From Streptococcus lutetiensis (GTDB lineage Bacteria > Bacillota > Bacilli > Lactobacillales > Streptococcaceae): DNA of 64,000 nt. The position numbers were made by a program, and so were the translations under genes. The DNA is taken from the NCBI RefSeq assembly GCF_900475675.1, contig NZ_LS483403.1, forward strand, positions 620,001-684,000, given 5' to 3'. Positions 29,929 to 40,326 of this stretch are shown piece by piece (the stretch's first letter is position 1; the number at the start of each line of letters is the position of its first letter). A model generated the notes under the pieces. The model was not told the DNA's origin and did no database searches. It saw nothing but the letters and a program-made list of their open reading frames with translations.

Positions 29929-31153
29929 TGAAAAAATGGTTGCCTCAATCCAGAGTCAAGATTTGGAGCATGCTAATAAATATTTTAAACGAGCTTTGAA
30001 AGAAGACGATGCTGAGACTCTTTTGGAATTGGCAGAGTATCTTGAAAGCATTGGTTTCTTGCCACAAGCAAAAGAAATTTATTTGCAAGAACGTGAAGAT
30101 TATCCTGAAGTTAATATCAATCTAGCTCAGATTGCGACTGAAGATGGTGATATCGAAGGTGCTTTCTTGTATCTTGATGCTATTTCGCCTGAGAGCGATA
30201 CTTATTTGTCTGCTTTGCTTGTTATGGCAGATATCTACGAAATGGAAGGGCTAGCTGACGTTGCGCGTGAAAAACTTCTCCAGGCTAGTCAGATTAGTGA
30301 TGAACCTTTGGTTATTTTTGGTTTGGCTGAAATCGAAATGGAACTTGGTAATTACAACCAAGCTATCAAAGAATACGCTAAGCTAGATAATCGAGATATT
30401 CTTGAATTGACTGGTGTGTCAACCTATCAACGTATCGGTCGTGTATATGCTAGTCTCGGAAAATTTGAAGCAGCTATTGAATTTCTTGAAAAAGCTGCTG
30501 AGATTGAATACGATGATAATACTGTTTTTGAATTAGCGACAATTTTATATGATCAAGATGAATACCAAAAAGCAAATATTTACTTCAAACAATTGGAGAC
30601 AATGAATCCTGATTTTGAAGGGTATGAGTATGTTTATGCACAATCTCTTCATGAAGAAAATAAAACTGAAGAAGCCCTTCGATTGGTTCAAAAAGGTTTG
30701 GCTAAAAATGAATTTGATACCAATCTTTTGCTTGCAGCATCACAATTTTCATATGAATTACACGATATCAAACAAGCAGAAAGTTATCTTTTGAAAGGAA
30801 AAGAAGTAGCTGTTGACGATGAAGATGTCTTGATACGTTTGACAAACTTATACTTAGAAGAAGAACGCTACGACGATGTTGTAGCTCTTAATCGCGATAA
30901 CATTGATAATGTGCTTACTAAATGGAATATTGCCAAAGCTTACCAAGCTCTTGAGGCTGATAAAAAGGCTCTCAAAATTTATGATGATTTAGCAACTGAC
31001 TTGGTAGACAATCCAGAATTCTTGCAAGACTATGCCTATATTTTGCGTGAATTTGGCTACGCAGATCGTGCTAAGGATGTAGCTAAACGTTATTTGACTT
31101 TGGTTCCAGATGATGTCAATATGGTGGAATTTTTAAATGAAGATGAATTTTAA
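29918..31153 (+). CDS. Tetratricopeptide-repeat protein (YpiA-like)
   Basis: 411 residues, made almost wholly of degenerate TPR units (for example GRVYASLGKFEAAIEFLEKAAEI). No signal peptide. A cytoplasmic scaffold of unknown partner. It overlaps the upstream transporter by 11 bases and the downstream 56-residue membrane peptide by 11 bases, so the three are one transcription unit. Confidence 0.88.
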   Translation: MLNSEKMVASIQSQDLEHANKYFKRALKEDDAETLLELAEYLESIGFLPQAKEIYLQEREDYPEVNINLAQIATEDGDIEGAFLYLDAISPESDTYLSALLVMADIYEMEGLADVAREKLLQASQISDEPLVIFGLAEIEMELGNYNQAIKEYAKLDNRDILELTGVSTYQRIGRVYASLGKFEAAIEFLEKAAEIEYDDNTVFELATILYDQDEYQKANIYFKQLETMNPDFEGYEYVYAQSLHEENKTEEALRLVQKGLAKNEFDTNLLLAASQFSYELHDIKQAESYLLKGKEVAVDDEDVLIRLTNLYLEEERYDDVVALNRDNIDNVLTKWNIAKAYQALEADKKALKIYDDLATDLVDNPEFLQDYAYILREFGYADRAKDVAKRYLTLVPDDVNMVEFLNEDEF

Positions 31154-31313
31154 GAGTCTTTTGGCTAGTAACCTAATAACGGTTATTATCATTTTTGTTT
31201 TGCTATTATTCTTTGATCAAAGTGGTGAACCACTTCGCAATATTCTTGTGGTATTTGGTAGTTTTATCTTGATGACCATCTATGATTTTGTCAGAACAAG
31301 ACGAAAAAAATAG
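31143..31313 (+). CDS. Small membrane protein, 56 residues
   Basis: ATG at 31143 overlaps the TPR gene by 11 bases; the frame ends at TAG 31311-31313. The protein begins MNFKSLLASN, has two hydrophobic helices (about 8-24 and 31-48) and ends VRTRRKK, a positive-inside tail. GGTGGA lies 15 bases upstream. Overlap, topology and a terminator right after the stop support a real gene. Function unknown; it may act with the AI-2E-family transporter of the same operon. Confidence 0.65.
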   Translation: MNFKSLLASNLITVIIIFVLLLFFDQSGEPLRNILVVFGSFILMTIYDFVRTRRKK

Positions 31314-31317
31314 AGTA

Positions 31318-31348
31318 AAAAGCGCGACAACTTCGTCGTGTTTTTTCT
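31318..31348 (+). terminator. Terminator after the small membrane gene
   Basis: AAAGCGCGAC-AACTTC-GTCGTGTTTT, with G-U pairs, followed by T6. Confidence 0.75.
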
Positions 31349-31397
31349 TGTAATTTTCAAGAATGTTTTTAATCTTACTTTAGAAAGATAAAGAAAA

Positions 31398-31523
31398 ATT
31401 TCACAAGAGAAATTTCACAAACTTTTCGTAAAACTATGGTATAATTGATTAATATTTGTGAAAAATAAAAATTTGTGATTTAGATTTGACTAATTTTATC
31501 GCCAGATTTTCTTGAAATTGTGA
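31398..31523. promoter_or_regulatory. Regulatory region of alsSD with repeated TTGTGA/TCACAA motifs
   Basis: Five copies in 126 bases: TCACAA at 31401 and 31415, TTGTGA at 31456, 31473 and 31518. These are half-sites of the redox repressor Rex (TTGTGA-n6-TCACAA) and resemble Crp/Fnr half-sites. They are arranged as direct pairs, not as the classic dyad. An extended -10 promoter TGGTATAAT ends at 31444 between them. This fits redox or pH control of acetoin synthesis. Confidence 0.5.
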
Positions 31524-31582
31524 TATATTGGAACTTTAAAAACTGTTCTTAATTAGTCATCTAAAGACATATAGGAGATAAA

Positions 31583-33256
31583 ATGACTGAACAAAAGCAA
31601 TATGGGGCTGATTTGGTAGTGGATAGTCTCATCAACCATGACATTGACTATGTTTTTGGTATTCCTGGTGCTAAAATTGATCGTATTTTTGACACTCTTG
31701 AAGATAAGGGGCCACAGTTGATTGTAGCTCGTCATGAGCAAAATGCTGCTTTTATGGCACAAGGGATTGGACGTATTACAGGTACACCTGGCGTTGTGAT
31801 TACAACAAGTGGACCTGGAGTTTCAAATTTGGCGACAGGATTGGTGACCGCAACGGATGAAGGGGATCCTGTTTTAGCGATTTCAGGTCAAGTAAAACGT
31901 GCTGATTTGCTGAAACGGTCTCACCAATCTATGAAAAATGTGGCAATGATGGAACCAGTTACAAAATATGCTGTAGAAGTTCATGAGCCAGATACTCTCT
32001 CTGAAACAATTGCTAATGCCTATCGTGTGGCAAAGTCAGGTAAACGTGGTGCAAGCTTTGTTTCCATTCCACAAGATGTGACTGACAGTTTGGTTTCCGT
32101 AAAAGCAATCAAGCCATTAACAGATCCTCAATTGGGTTCTGCGTCAGTTGGTGATATCAACTATTTAGCGCAAGCTATCCGAAATGCCGACTTACCAGTT
32201 CTTCTTCTGGGAAATGGTGCTTCAACGCGTGCAGTTACAAAGTCTATTCGTAAGTTATTGGATGCTGTAAAATTACCAGTTGTTGAAACTTTCCAAGGGG
32301 CAGGTATCGTATCGCGTGAACTTGAAGAAGACACTTTCTTTGGACGTGTTGGGCTTTTCCGCAATCAGCCAGGTGACATGTTGCTTAAAAAAGCTGACCT
32401 AGTTATTGCTATTGGTTATGACCCAATTGAGTATGAAGCCCGAAATTGGAATGCTGAAATTTCAGCTCGTATTATTGTTATCGACGTTGCGCAAGCTGAA
32501 ATCGATACTTATTTCCAACCAGAACGTGAATTGATTGGTAACATTGCGGATACGATTGACTTGCTCTTGCCTGCCGTTAATGGTTATGTTTTGACAAAAG
32601 CATCAGTAGATTATTTGCAAAATCTGAAGAAAAATGTTGTCGAAGATGTCAAATTTGATCGTAATTCCAAGGAAGGTTTGGTTCACCCGCTTGATGTTAT
32701 TGATGTCTTACAAGAAAATACAACAGATGATATGACTGTCACTGTTGACGTTGGTAGTCACTACATTTGGATGGCACGTTATTTCAAATCATATGAAGCT
32801 CGTCATCTGCTCTTTTCAAACGGCATGCAGACCCTTGGAGTTGCACTTCCTTGGGCAATTTCAGCTGCTCTTGTTCGCCCAAATACAACTGTTATCTCTG
32901 TATCTGGTGATGGTGGTTTCCTCTTCTCAGCGCAAGAATTAGAAACTGCAGTTCGTCTTAATTTACCAATCGTTCACATTATCTGGAATGATGGTAAATA
33001 CAATATGGTTGAATTCCAAGAAGAGATGAAATACGGTCGTTCTTCAGGCGTTGATTTTGGTCCTGTTGATTTTGTGAAATACGCTGAAAGTTTTGGTGCT
33101 AAAGGTTACCGTGTTGATAGCAAAGAAGGTTTTGAAGCGACCTTCAAAAAAGCTCTTGCTGAAGCAGCCAATGGTCCAGTTCTTATCGATATTCCAATCG
33201 ATTACAAAGATAATATCAAACTTGGTGAAACAATCTTACCAGACGAATTTTATTAA
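31583..33256 (+). CDS. alsS: Acetolactate synthase, catabolic (AlsS)
   Basis: 557 residues, thiamine-diphosphate enzyme. N-terminal FGIPGAK and [12 protein letters not shown] (catalytic Glu), C-terminal ThDP motif GDGGFLF ending in WNDGKYNM. It joins two pyruvates to 2-acetolactate. It lies 73 bases before alsD with no ilvN-like regulatory subunit, so it is the catabolic, FAD-independent type. RBS TAGGAGAT. It diverts pyruvate from lactate and counteracts acidification. Confidence 0.95.
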   Translation: MTEQKQYGADLVVDSLINHDIDYVFGIPGAKIDRIFDTLEDKGPQLIVARHEQNAAFMAQGIGRITGTPGVVITTSGPGVSNLATGLVTATDEGDPVLAISGQVKRADLLKRSHQSMKNVAMMEPVTKYAVEVHEPDTLSETIANAYRVAKSGKRGASFVSIPQDVTDSLVSVKAIKPLTDPQLGSASVGDINYLAQAIRNADLPVLLLGNGASTRAVTKSIRKLLDAVKLPVVETFQGAGIVSRELEEDTFFGRVGLFRNQPGDMLLKKADLVIAIGYDPIEYEARNWNAEISARIIVIDVAQAEIDTYFQPERELIGNIADTIDLLLPAVNGYVLTKASVDYLQNLKKNVVEDVKFDRNSKEGLVHPLDVIDVLQENTTDDMTVTVDVGSHYIWMARYFKSYEARHLLFSNGMQTLGVALPWAISAALVRPNTTVISVSGDGGFLFSAQELETAVRLNLPIVHIIWNDGKYNMVEFQEEMKYGRSSGVDFGPVDFVKYAESFGAKGYRVDSKEGFEATFKKALAEAANGPVLIDIPIDYKDNIKLGETILPDEFY

Positions 33257-33329
33257 GCTTGCAATTTAACGAATTTGGCAATAAAATATTAATGTCAGTT
33301 AATTTTTAATGACGAAAGTGAAGGAGAAT

Positions 33330-34049
33330 ATGTCAGAAGCAATTAAACTTTTTCAATATAATACCTTAAGTGCCCTAATGGCTGGTCTTTATGGTGGTAC
33401 CTTAACCATTGGTGAGTTACTAGAGCACGGTGATTTGGGAATCGGAACACTCGATTCTATTGATGGAGAGTTGATTATTCTAGACGGTAAAGCCTATCAA
33501 GCTATCGGTTCAAACGGGAAACCTGAAATTGTTGAGGTTTCTGATGATGTCAAAGTTCCTTACGCTGCAGTTGTTCCTCATCAAGCTGAAGTGATTTTCA
33601 AACAACGTTTTGAAATGACAGATGCAGAGTTGAAAAAACGTATCGAATCGTATTATGATGGTGTGAACTTGTTCCGTTCGATTAAAATTAAGGGGACTTT
33701 TTCTAACATGCATGTTCGCATGATTCCCAAATCTGCGCCAAATACAAAATTTGCAGAAGTTGCAACACGCCAACCCGAATATTCACGTGAAAATGTCACA
33801 GGGACTATTGTGGGTATCTGGACACCTAAGATGTTCCACGGAGTAAGTGTTGCTGGTTATCATTTACACTTTATTTCAGATGATTTAACCTTCGGTGGTC
33901 ATGTGATGGATTTTGTGATTTCAGAAGGTGTGGTTGAAGTAGGACCTGTTGACCAACTTGATCAACGTTTCCCAGTTCAAGACCGCAAATACCTTTTTGC
34001 AAAATTTAACATGGACGAATTGAAAGAAGACATCAAAAAAAGCGAATAA
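33330..34049 (+). CDS. alsD: Alpha-acetolactate decarboxylase
   Basis: 239 residues from ATG 33330, chosen because GAAGGAGA lies 5 bases upstream; the ATG at 33309 has no site. Metal ligands are seen in GYHLHFISDDLTFGGH (His-x-His and a later His), and the active-site Glu/Arg region near SNMHVRMIP. It converts 2-acetolactate to acetoin, completing the AlsS step. A terminator follows. Confidence 0.95.
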   Translation: MSEAIKLFQYNTLSALMAGLYGGTLTIGELLEHGDLGIGTLDSIDGELIILDGKAYQAIGSNGKPEIVEVSDDVKVPYAAVVPHQAEVIFKQRFEMTDAELKKRIESYYDGVNLFRSIKIKGTFSNMHVRMIPKSAPNTKFAEVATRQPEYSRENVTGTIVGIWTPKMFHGVSVAGYHLHFISDDLTFGGHVMDFVISEGVVEVGPVDQLDQRFPVQDRKYLFAKFNMDELKEDIKKSE

Positions 34050-34070
34050 ATCGTCTAGTTATCGCATATG

Positions 34071-34123
34071 AAAAAGGCACACTTCTAAAAACGAGTTTAT
34101 CTTGTTTTAGCAATGTGTTTTTT
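34071..34123 (+). terminator. Terminator after alsD
   Basis: Outer stem AAAAGGCACA with TGTGTTTTTT and inner stem CTAAAA(A)CGAG with CTTGTTTTAG, ending in seven T. Confidence 0.7.
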
Positions 34124-34265
34124 TACGGATAAAAATGAGGTATAGAGTTGATTTTTATTTATATTTATCCTAAAATAAAAGACGTTGTGCATGTGAATCT
34201 TGTATCAAGGATTGATAGAATTATAAGAATTGCATGACGATTTCAAACAAATAACAGGAGAATGT

Positions 34266-35669
34266 ATGGATATTTTTCGAAAGACCCCGATGGCGCAAAA
34301 GACAAGCCATTTGCAACGACGCCTGGGGCTTGCTGAACTTATCTTTTTAGGGGTAGGTTCGATTGTTGGGACTGGGATTTTCACGATAACAGGAGTAGGT
34401 GCTTCTCAATATGCAGGACCTGCGATTACTATTTCAATTATTATTGCTGCTATCTGTGTAACCATGTCAGCTTTATTCTTTGCAGAATTTTCTTCAAGAT
34501 TGCCTCATTCAGGTGGTGTGTATCGCTATTTGTATACTGTTTTTGGAGAGTACCCAGCTTGGATTGCAGGTTGGTTTATGATGATTGAATTTGCAGGAGC
34601 GATTTCAACGGCAGCCTCTGGTTGGGGAGAGTATTTAAAAGCTTTCTTGAAAACTTTTGGCATTAGTTTGCCGACAGCTTTGAGTGGTCCTTTTAATCCT
34701 GCAAAGGGAACTTATATTGATATTGTTCCTGTTATCTTATTACTTTGTGTGACAGCCCTTGTTGTACTAGGGGTTCAAACGGTATTGAGATTTAATTCTA
34801 TTTTGGTTATCTTTAAATTAGCGGTTTTGCTTATATTTATTGCTCTTGGTTTGACAGCAATTAATACACAAAACTGGAGTGATTTCACACCGTTCGGATT
34901 TGGTCAAATTTATGGTGGAAAAGTTGGTATCATGGCTGGTGCGTCATTGATGTTCTTTGCTTTTCTTGGATTTGAATCAATTTCTATGGCGGCTGATGAG
35001 ACCAAAGAACCTCAAAAGAAAATTCCGCAAGGTATCTTCTTTTCAATTGGATTGACAACTTTGTTGTATGTTTTGGTTACTTTGGTTTTAACTGGAACTG
35101 TTCACTATACTAAATTAAATACAGCTGACGTGGTACCATTTGTTTTACGTAGCATTGGTTTTTCATTAGTAGGTAATATTGTTTCTGTTGTGGTTATTTT
35201 TACATTGGTAACGGTATGTATTTCTATGATGTTTGCCTTGTCACGTGTGATTTACAATGTCAGTTGTGATGGGCTTTTGCCTGAGCAATTCCAAGAATTA
35301 ACACCGAAGAGCAAGGTTCCTAAGAAAGCAACTATATTTGTTGGGATTGTCACAATGTTCTTCTCGGGAGTTTTTCCTTTGGAAATTCTAGCTTTGTTAG
35401 TTAATATTGTGACACTTGCATACCTTATCCTGCTTGCTTTTGGGGTTATCAAACTTCGTAAAGATTTTGGTGAGCCAAAAGAAGGGGAATTCAGAGCACC
35501 TTGGGTGCCATTTTTGCCAATATTATCAATTGTGGTTTGCTTGGCTTTGATGACACAATGTAAGCTTGAGACATGGTATTGCTTTATCATTGCCTTTGTG
35601 ATTGGAACAATCATTTATTTTGCTTATGGTTACCGTCACTCAAAATTAATCGATAAAACTGAAGAATAA
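34266..35669 (+). CDS. APC-family amino acid permease
   Basis: 467 residues from ATG 34266, set by CAGGAGA upstream; a TTG start at 34230 is less likely. Twelve hydrophobic segments. The N-terminal GVGSIVGTGIFTITG is the APC helix-1 substrate motif, and GFESISMAADETKEPQK is typical of the cationic amino acid transporter branch (YfnA/CAT-like). The exact amino acid is unknown. It has its own leader after the alsD terminator and ends at a bidirectional hairpin. Confidence 0.9.
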   Translation: MDIFRKTPMAQKTSHLQRRLGLAELIFLGVGSIVGTGIFTITGVGASQYAGPAITISIIIAAICVTMSALFFAEFSSRLPHSGGVYRYLYTVFGEYPAWIAGWFMMIEFAGAISTAASGWGEYLKAFLKTFGISLPTALSGPFNPAKGTYIDIVPVILLLCVTALVVLGVQTVLRFNSILVIFKLAVLLIFIALGLTAINTQNWSDFTPFGFGQIYGGKVGIMAGASLMFFAFLGFESISMAADETKEPQKKIPQGIFFSIGLTTLLYVLVTLVLTGTVHYTKLNTADVVPFVLRSIGFSLVGNIVSVVVIFTLVTVCISMMFALSRVIYNVSCDGLLPEQFQELTPKSKVPKKATIFVGIVTMFFSGVFPLEILALLVNIVTLAYLILLAFGVIKLRKDFGEPKEGEFRAPWVPFLPILSIVVCLALMTQCKLETWYCFIIAFVIGTIIYFAYGYRHSKLIDKTEE

Positions 35670-35672
35670 ATA

Positions 35673-35706
35673 AAAAGCATTGGCTTTTAGCCAATGCTTT
35701 TTTGCA
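35673..35706. terminator. Bidirectional terminator between permease and rqcH
   Basis: AAAAAGCATTGGC-TTTTA-GCCAATGCTTTTTT, perfect 8-bp GC-containing core with A- and T-rich flanks, between convergent genes. Confidence 0.88.
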
Positions 35707-35720
35707 ATCTTAATAGCAAG

Positions 35721-37382
35721 TTATTTCTTATTTTCAATGCGCATGCTATTGATTTTTTCTTCGGTTGGTGTAACGCGAAGTGTTTTTTGACCAGTGTATG
35801 TGACAAAACCAGGTTTGGCACCAGTAGGTTTGTTGAGTTTTTTAGCTTCAATCATATCGACTTGGATAAGATTTGATAGGCGAGCTTTTGAGTAATAAGC
35901 TGCTAATTCAGCGGCATCAGTCTTGACTTCATCGCTTGGGTTAAGATTGTCCTTGATGAGTACGTGACTACCTGGAATATCCTTAGCGTGGAACCAGAGT
36001 TCACCTTTTTTCGCCATTTTGAAGGTTAATTCATCATTTTGCAGGTTGTTGCGTCCGACCATGATGATTGTCTTACCATCTGAAGCAAGGTATTGCTCTG
36101 GTTTTTTACGTTTGTGATGTTTATCGCGCGTGCGGCGTTTGACAAAACCAGTTTCCACCAACTCTTCACGAATGTCTTCGATATCAGAGATAGAAGCGTG
36201 ACTAAGAGAAGTTTCAACACTTTCAAGATAAGTGATTGTGTGTTTTGTTTCTTCGATAAGCCCTGTTAAGTGTTTGACAGCTTCTTTTAGTTTTTGGTAT
36301 TTTTTGAAATAACGCTGAGCATTTTGGTTAGGGGTCAAACTTTTATCAAGAGCAATAGTGATTTTTTCATTAGTGTAGTAGTTATCAAGTTCCACTTGGT
36401 CTTGATTGTTTGGCACCATTGAGAGATAAGTGGTTAAGAGTTCGCCTTTTTGGCGGAATTCTTCGGCGTTTTCAGTAGCTGCCAATTCTTTTTCTTGTTT
36501 TGCTAGCTTTTTGATATTTTTATCGAGTTCAGTTTGAACACGGTGAATCAAGTCGCTTGATTGTTGGTTGACGCGATCGCGTTCAGCTTTATCTTGATAG
36601 AAAACATCTAGCAACTCTGAAAGGCTGTCAAAAGTTTGACCGCTATTATTAAATGGCACCGCTGCAAATGATTTGTCAGTCATATTTGGCTGGACAGGTC
36701 GAGCAAAGAAAGCACGGAACTGTTTGAGTTTGTCATCACTAAGCTGAGCTGCCAAATTTTCAGCGGTATCACGTCCCAAACCTTGGAAAAGCTTTTGAAG
36801 ATGACGTGGTGCCAAATCCTCGGTTTGTAAGATTTCAAATAATTTTTCATCTGAAACGGTAAAAGGATTTTTAGCATTAGTTTTTGGCGGTGCAATGTAA
36901 GTTGAACCAGGCAAGATTGTTCGGTAGCTGTTTTGTGAGAAACCGATATGCTTGATAGATTCGATAATCTTACTTTCAGCCTTATCAATCAAGATGATGT
37001 TACTGTGTTTGCCCATGATTTCAACAACCAAGGTGACCTTGATGTTGTCACCGATTTCATTTTTATTTGAAAAGGCGATTTCTAAAACACGGTCATTTTC
37101 AATTTGTGTGATGTTTTCAATAACCGCACCTTGAAGGTATTTACGCATAATCATGGTAAAGGTATTAGGTGTTTGAGGGTTTTGAAAGTCTGTTTTAGTA
37201 ATTTGCAGACGCCCAAAAACAGGGTGGGCAGAAAGTAACAGTTTATAGTTTTTACGGTTATTACGAATGGTTAAAACAAGCTCGTGCTCAAAGGGCTGAT
37301 TAACTTTTTGAATGCGTCCGTAGAGAAGCTCATCTTGTAATTCTTTGGTTAAATGATGTAGGAAAAAACCATCAAATGACAT
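35721..37382 (-). CDS. rqcH: RqcH / fibronectin-binding protein PavA (NFACT family)
   Basis: 553 residues. NFACT-N domain with the DR pair in ENDRVLEIAF and EIMGKHSNIILID, a coiled-coil middle (~270-400), and NFACT-R with GRNNLQNDELTFKMA and ELWFHAKDIPGSHV. In Bacillus RqcH adds Ala tails to stalled nascent chains on 50S subunits; the streptococcal orthologues PavA/FbpA were named as fibronectin adhesins without a signal peptide, and none is seen here. An extended -10 (TGGTATAAT on the minus strand, 37469-37477) precedes it. Confidence 0.94.
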   Translation of the reverse strand: MSFDGFFLHHLTKELQDELLYGRIQKVNQPFEHELVLTIRNNRKNYKLLLSAHPVFGRLQITKTDFQNPQTPNTFTMIMRKYLQGAVIENITQIENDRVLEIAFSNKNEIGDNIKVTLVVEIMGKHSNIILIDKAESKIIESIKHIGFSQNSYRTILPGSTYIAPPKTNAKNPFTVSDEKLFEILQTEDLAPRHLQKLFQGLGRDTAENLAAQLSDDKLKQFRAFFARPVQPNMTDKSFAAVPFNNSGQTFDSLSELLDVFYQDKAERDRVNQQSSDLIHRVQTELDKNIKKLAKQEKELAATENAEEFRQKGELLTTYLSMVPNNQDQVELDNYYTNEKITIALDKSLTPNQNAQRYFKKYQKLKEAVKHLTGLIEETKHTITYLESVETSLSHASISDIEDIREELVETGFVKRRTRDKHHKRKKPEQYLASDGKTIIMVGRNNLQNDELTFKMAKKGELWFHAKDIPGSHVLIKDNLNPSDEVKTDAAELAAYYSKARLSNLIQVDMIEAKKLNKPTGAKPGFVTYTGQKTLRVTPTEEKINSMRIENKK

Positions 37383-37523
37383 GATTAAAGTTGCCGTAAT
37401 GCTAGCTAACCGAGAGCGATAAAAAGCTTACGACGTCTCCTTTCTAATCTCATGTTTTCAATTCTTCTATTATACCATAACCCTTGCAAAATCTGGACTC
37501 TGCGATATGGGAAAGTCTGTCCC

Positions 37524-37880
37524 TTACGATTTTTTTAATTTTTGAATGATTGTTAGAAGGTCTAGGTAATGCTTATTTTCCATTTTGACGATGGCGTAGG
37601 TTTTGATAAAAATGTCTTTGAGCTTTTTAGAGCTTGAAATGATATTGGAATTTTCAAGCAGACATTCTGCGATATCTTGACTAACAATGGTAATGCCAGT
37701 ACCTTTAAGGACCTCGTGCTCAATCAGTGAGAGGTTATCGATAGAAATATGATGTTGGGTTGGCAGCTGGTTAATCTTGATAAATTCTTTTAAGAAATTG
37801 TGATAACTGCTGGTCGTGTGATAGAGTAAGAAAAGCGATTCTTCACCCTTGTCAAATTTTTCGATGAGCTCTTTTTGCCC
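37524..37880 (-). pseudogene. 3' remnant of a LysR-family regulator
   Basis: About 118 codons on the minus strand match the C-terminal half of a LysR effector domain (KELIEKFDKGEESLFLLYH, SIDNLSLIEHEVLKGTGITIVSQDI). No DNA-binding helix-turn-helix remains. A longer frame to 38036 exists, but its first ~50 residues are the antisense of the dehydrogenase remnant next door, so it is an accidental fusion. A deletion that joined two divergent genes explains it. Confidence 0.75.
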
Positions 37881-38662
37881 GATGAAGGAAAATATTCTGG
37901 CAAAATTTCCAGATTTAAAAGGAATTGCGGTTAATGCTACGGGAATAAATACCATTGATTGTGAGTATGCAGAGAAGTTAGGCATTGCTATTCGAAATTT
38001 AGGAGCGCATTCGACAGAAGATGTTGCCAACCACACGATTGCTCTATTACTAGCACTAAATCAAAAACTCTTTATTCATCGTAAATACATTGAAGCTGGT
38101 TTTTGGAGTTATCAAAAAGCCGGTGAAGTAAAGCGTTTATCCTCGCAAACTTTGGCAATTTTTAGTCTTGGTCGAATTGGTCAAGCAGTAGCAAAACGTG
38201 CGAAAAGTTTTGGCATGTCAGTGATTGCCTACGATCCTTTTTTGCCAGAAGAGATGGCATAAGAAATCGGGGTCAAATTGGTCTCGGTTGAGACTATCCA
38301 AGTAGAAGCTGATGTGATTAGCTTGCATTTATTTGCTAATTCGGCAAATGAGCATTTCTTTAATCGTGATTTCTTTAAGAAATTGAAAAAGCCAGTGTTG
38401 TTTATCAATGTGGCGCGTGGGAGTCTGATTGATGAAGCAGCCTTGGTAGAAGCACTTGATGAAGGTGAAGTGATTGGTGCTGGTTTGGACGTTTTAGAGA
38501 GTGAAAATCCAGACCTGATTAACAATTCCTTTACTTGGACGTGAGAATGTTATTCTAACGCCACATTCAGCCTTTTATAGTCAAGAAAGTCTGAACACCT
38601 TGCAAGTTCAAACGGTTAAAAATGCAGTTGCCATTTTAAAGGAGTATCATCATGAAATTTGA
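37876..38662 (+). pseudogene. Broken D-2-hydroxyacid dehydrogenase
   Basis: Starts inside the gene at PMKENILAK, lacking the ~55 N-terminal residues. It continues with IAVNATGINTIDC, a Rossmann SLGRIGQAVAKRAKSFGM (normally GxGxxG), then a TAA at 38260-38262 in the same frame, then INVARGSLIDEAALVEAL and GLDVLESENPD. One extra T near 38526 (AATTCCT) shifts the frame; the rest, GRENVILTPHSAFYSQESL, follows in the next frame to TGA 38660. Truncation, nonsense and frameshift make it non-functional. Family: D-lactate/hydroxyisocaproate dehydrogenase type. It was probably controlled by the neighbouring LysR gene. Confidence 0.85.
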
Positions 38663-40269
38663 AACGATTGAAGCCTACAGTTTGCCAGAGCGCATCGAAG
38701 CAATTACTAAATATTTGGTGTCCATTCTTTCGGTAAATGGCACAGAAGGTGAAGTTAAGCTGGCAGATGCCATCTATAACTTATTGCAGCACCGTATTTT
38801 AAAGCTCACTCAGAAGACCTCTGGCAGTAAGTTTTAGAAAATGACTCCTTGAAACGAAAAAATAATTTTGCACTGCTCAAAAAATCAGGAACAACTAAGA
38901 CTGTCATTTTACACTCGCATATGGACACCGTAGGCATAGAGGATTATGGTCCGCTAAAGACAATCGCAAATGATCCAGATACTCTGATAGATTTTTTTAA
39001 AGATTATGACAATGACCCTGTCGTTCAAGAGCATGCTAAATCAGATGATTGGCTCTTTGGACGAGGTATTCTTGACATGAAATCGGGCGATGCGGTCAAT
39101 ATTGCAACACTTTTCTATTACATGGAACACATGGATGAACTTTCCTGTAATTTACTTGTGGTGACCAATTGTGTTGAGGAAAATGACCATACGGGTGCTA
39201 TTCAAGTCTCAAGTGAACTTTTACGTTTGCGTAAAGCTGGCTATGATTTTAAAGTGGCTATCAATACAGATTTTATTTCGCCATCATATGACGGTGATGA
39301 TAAGAAATATATCTACACAGGCGCAGCTAGAAAAATGTTGACATGTTTTTACATCAAAGGGAGAGAAACGCATGTTGGCAGTTGCCTAATGGGCATTGAT
39401 GACACAATGATTTCTAGTGAGATTAATCTTAAAATCAATACCAACCTTGATTTAGTTGAAAAAATTGACAATGAAGATGTATTGCCAAGTTCTGTGCTTT
39501 TACAACGAGGTTGCAAGGATTTTTATAATATCCACACAAACAAGCGTGCCAATCTTTATTTCAATACTTTCTTATATGAAAAAAGTGCAGATACCATTTT
39601 GGACACCTTAATGGAAGCTAGTCGTGAGGCTGTCCATGAGGCTTCAAGACATTATAAAGAATGATTTAAGATTTATTCGGAAAGAAGTCATATTCATAGA
39701 CAGATTTCACATGATATTACTGTGATGACTTTTTCGCAGTATCTAGATGTTTTGGAGAAAAAAGTTTTGATAGCCAAGCCTTGATTAGGAAGTGCTTTGA
39801 AACTATCGAATATTATGACAAACGAGAAGTTGGCTTTGATTTAATTGACTACCTTGAGGCAAAAACACAGTCTGATGAAGTAAAAGTGATTATCTTTTTA
39901 GCGCCGCCATTTTGTCCTCGCAATTATACTGGCCGTGACAGCGATGTTGACCAAGCGCTTGAAAAAATGATGACAGAATTTCCTGAAGAACATTTTGTGA
40001 AACGTCGTTTTTCCCCATTTTTAAGTGATTCTAGTTATCTTGCGATACGAGAAAGTCCAGAAGACATTGAAAAACTAAAAGCAAATTTTCCTCTGATGGA
40101 TGCGATTTATCCTTTGCCAGTTGAGACGATTAGAAGCCTTGATATTCCAGCTCTTGACTTGAGCGTTTATGGTATTGGAGCTCATACTTGGAAAGAGAGA
40201 CTCTATAAACCTTATTTTTATCACACTCTTCCAAAGGTTATTAGGAGTTTTATCCAGCATTTAAGCTAA
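38652..40269 (+). pseudogene. Broken RocB-like M20 family metallohydrolase
   Basis: Starts well (AAAGGAG then ATG at 38652, overlapping the dehydrogenase end) but is broken at least four times: a frameshift near 38785-38790, TAA at 38828-38830, TGA at 39662-39664, and a one-base loss near 39768. The joined parts give about 540 codons, with the M20 metal motifs VILHSHMDTVG, GRGILDMKSG and VEENDHTGAI. This matches the RocB-type arginine-utilisation/M20 family. It probably formed an operon with the broken dehydrogenase. An inactive relic. Confidence 0.85.
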
Positions 40270-40326
40270 AGTTTGAGCTTGGCAAATAAGTGTTTTGAAT
40301 AAAAATAAGAAAATTTCGAAAAGAAC

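Noticed and set aside
37524..38036. A single 170-codon minus-strand gene
   Set aside because: Its first ~50 codons are the reverse complement of the dehydrogenase remnant; only 37524-37880 matches a LysR protein.
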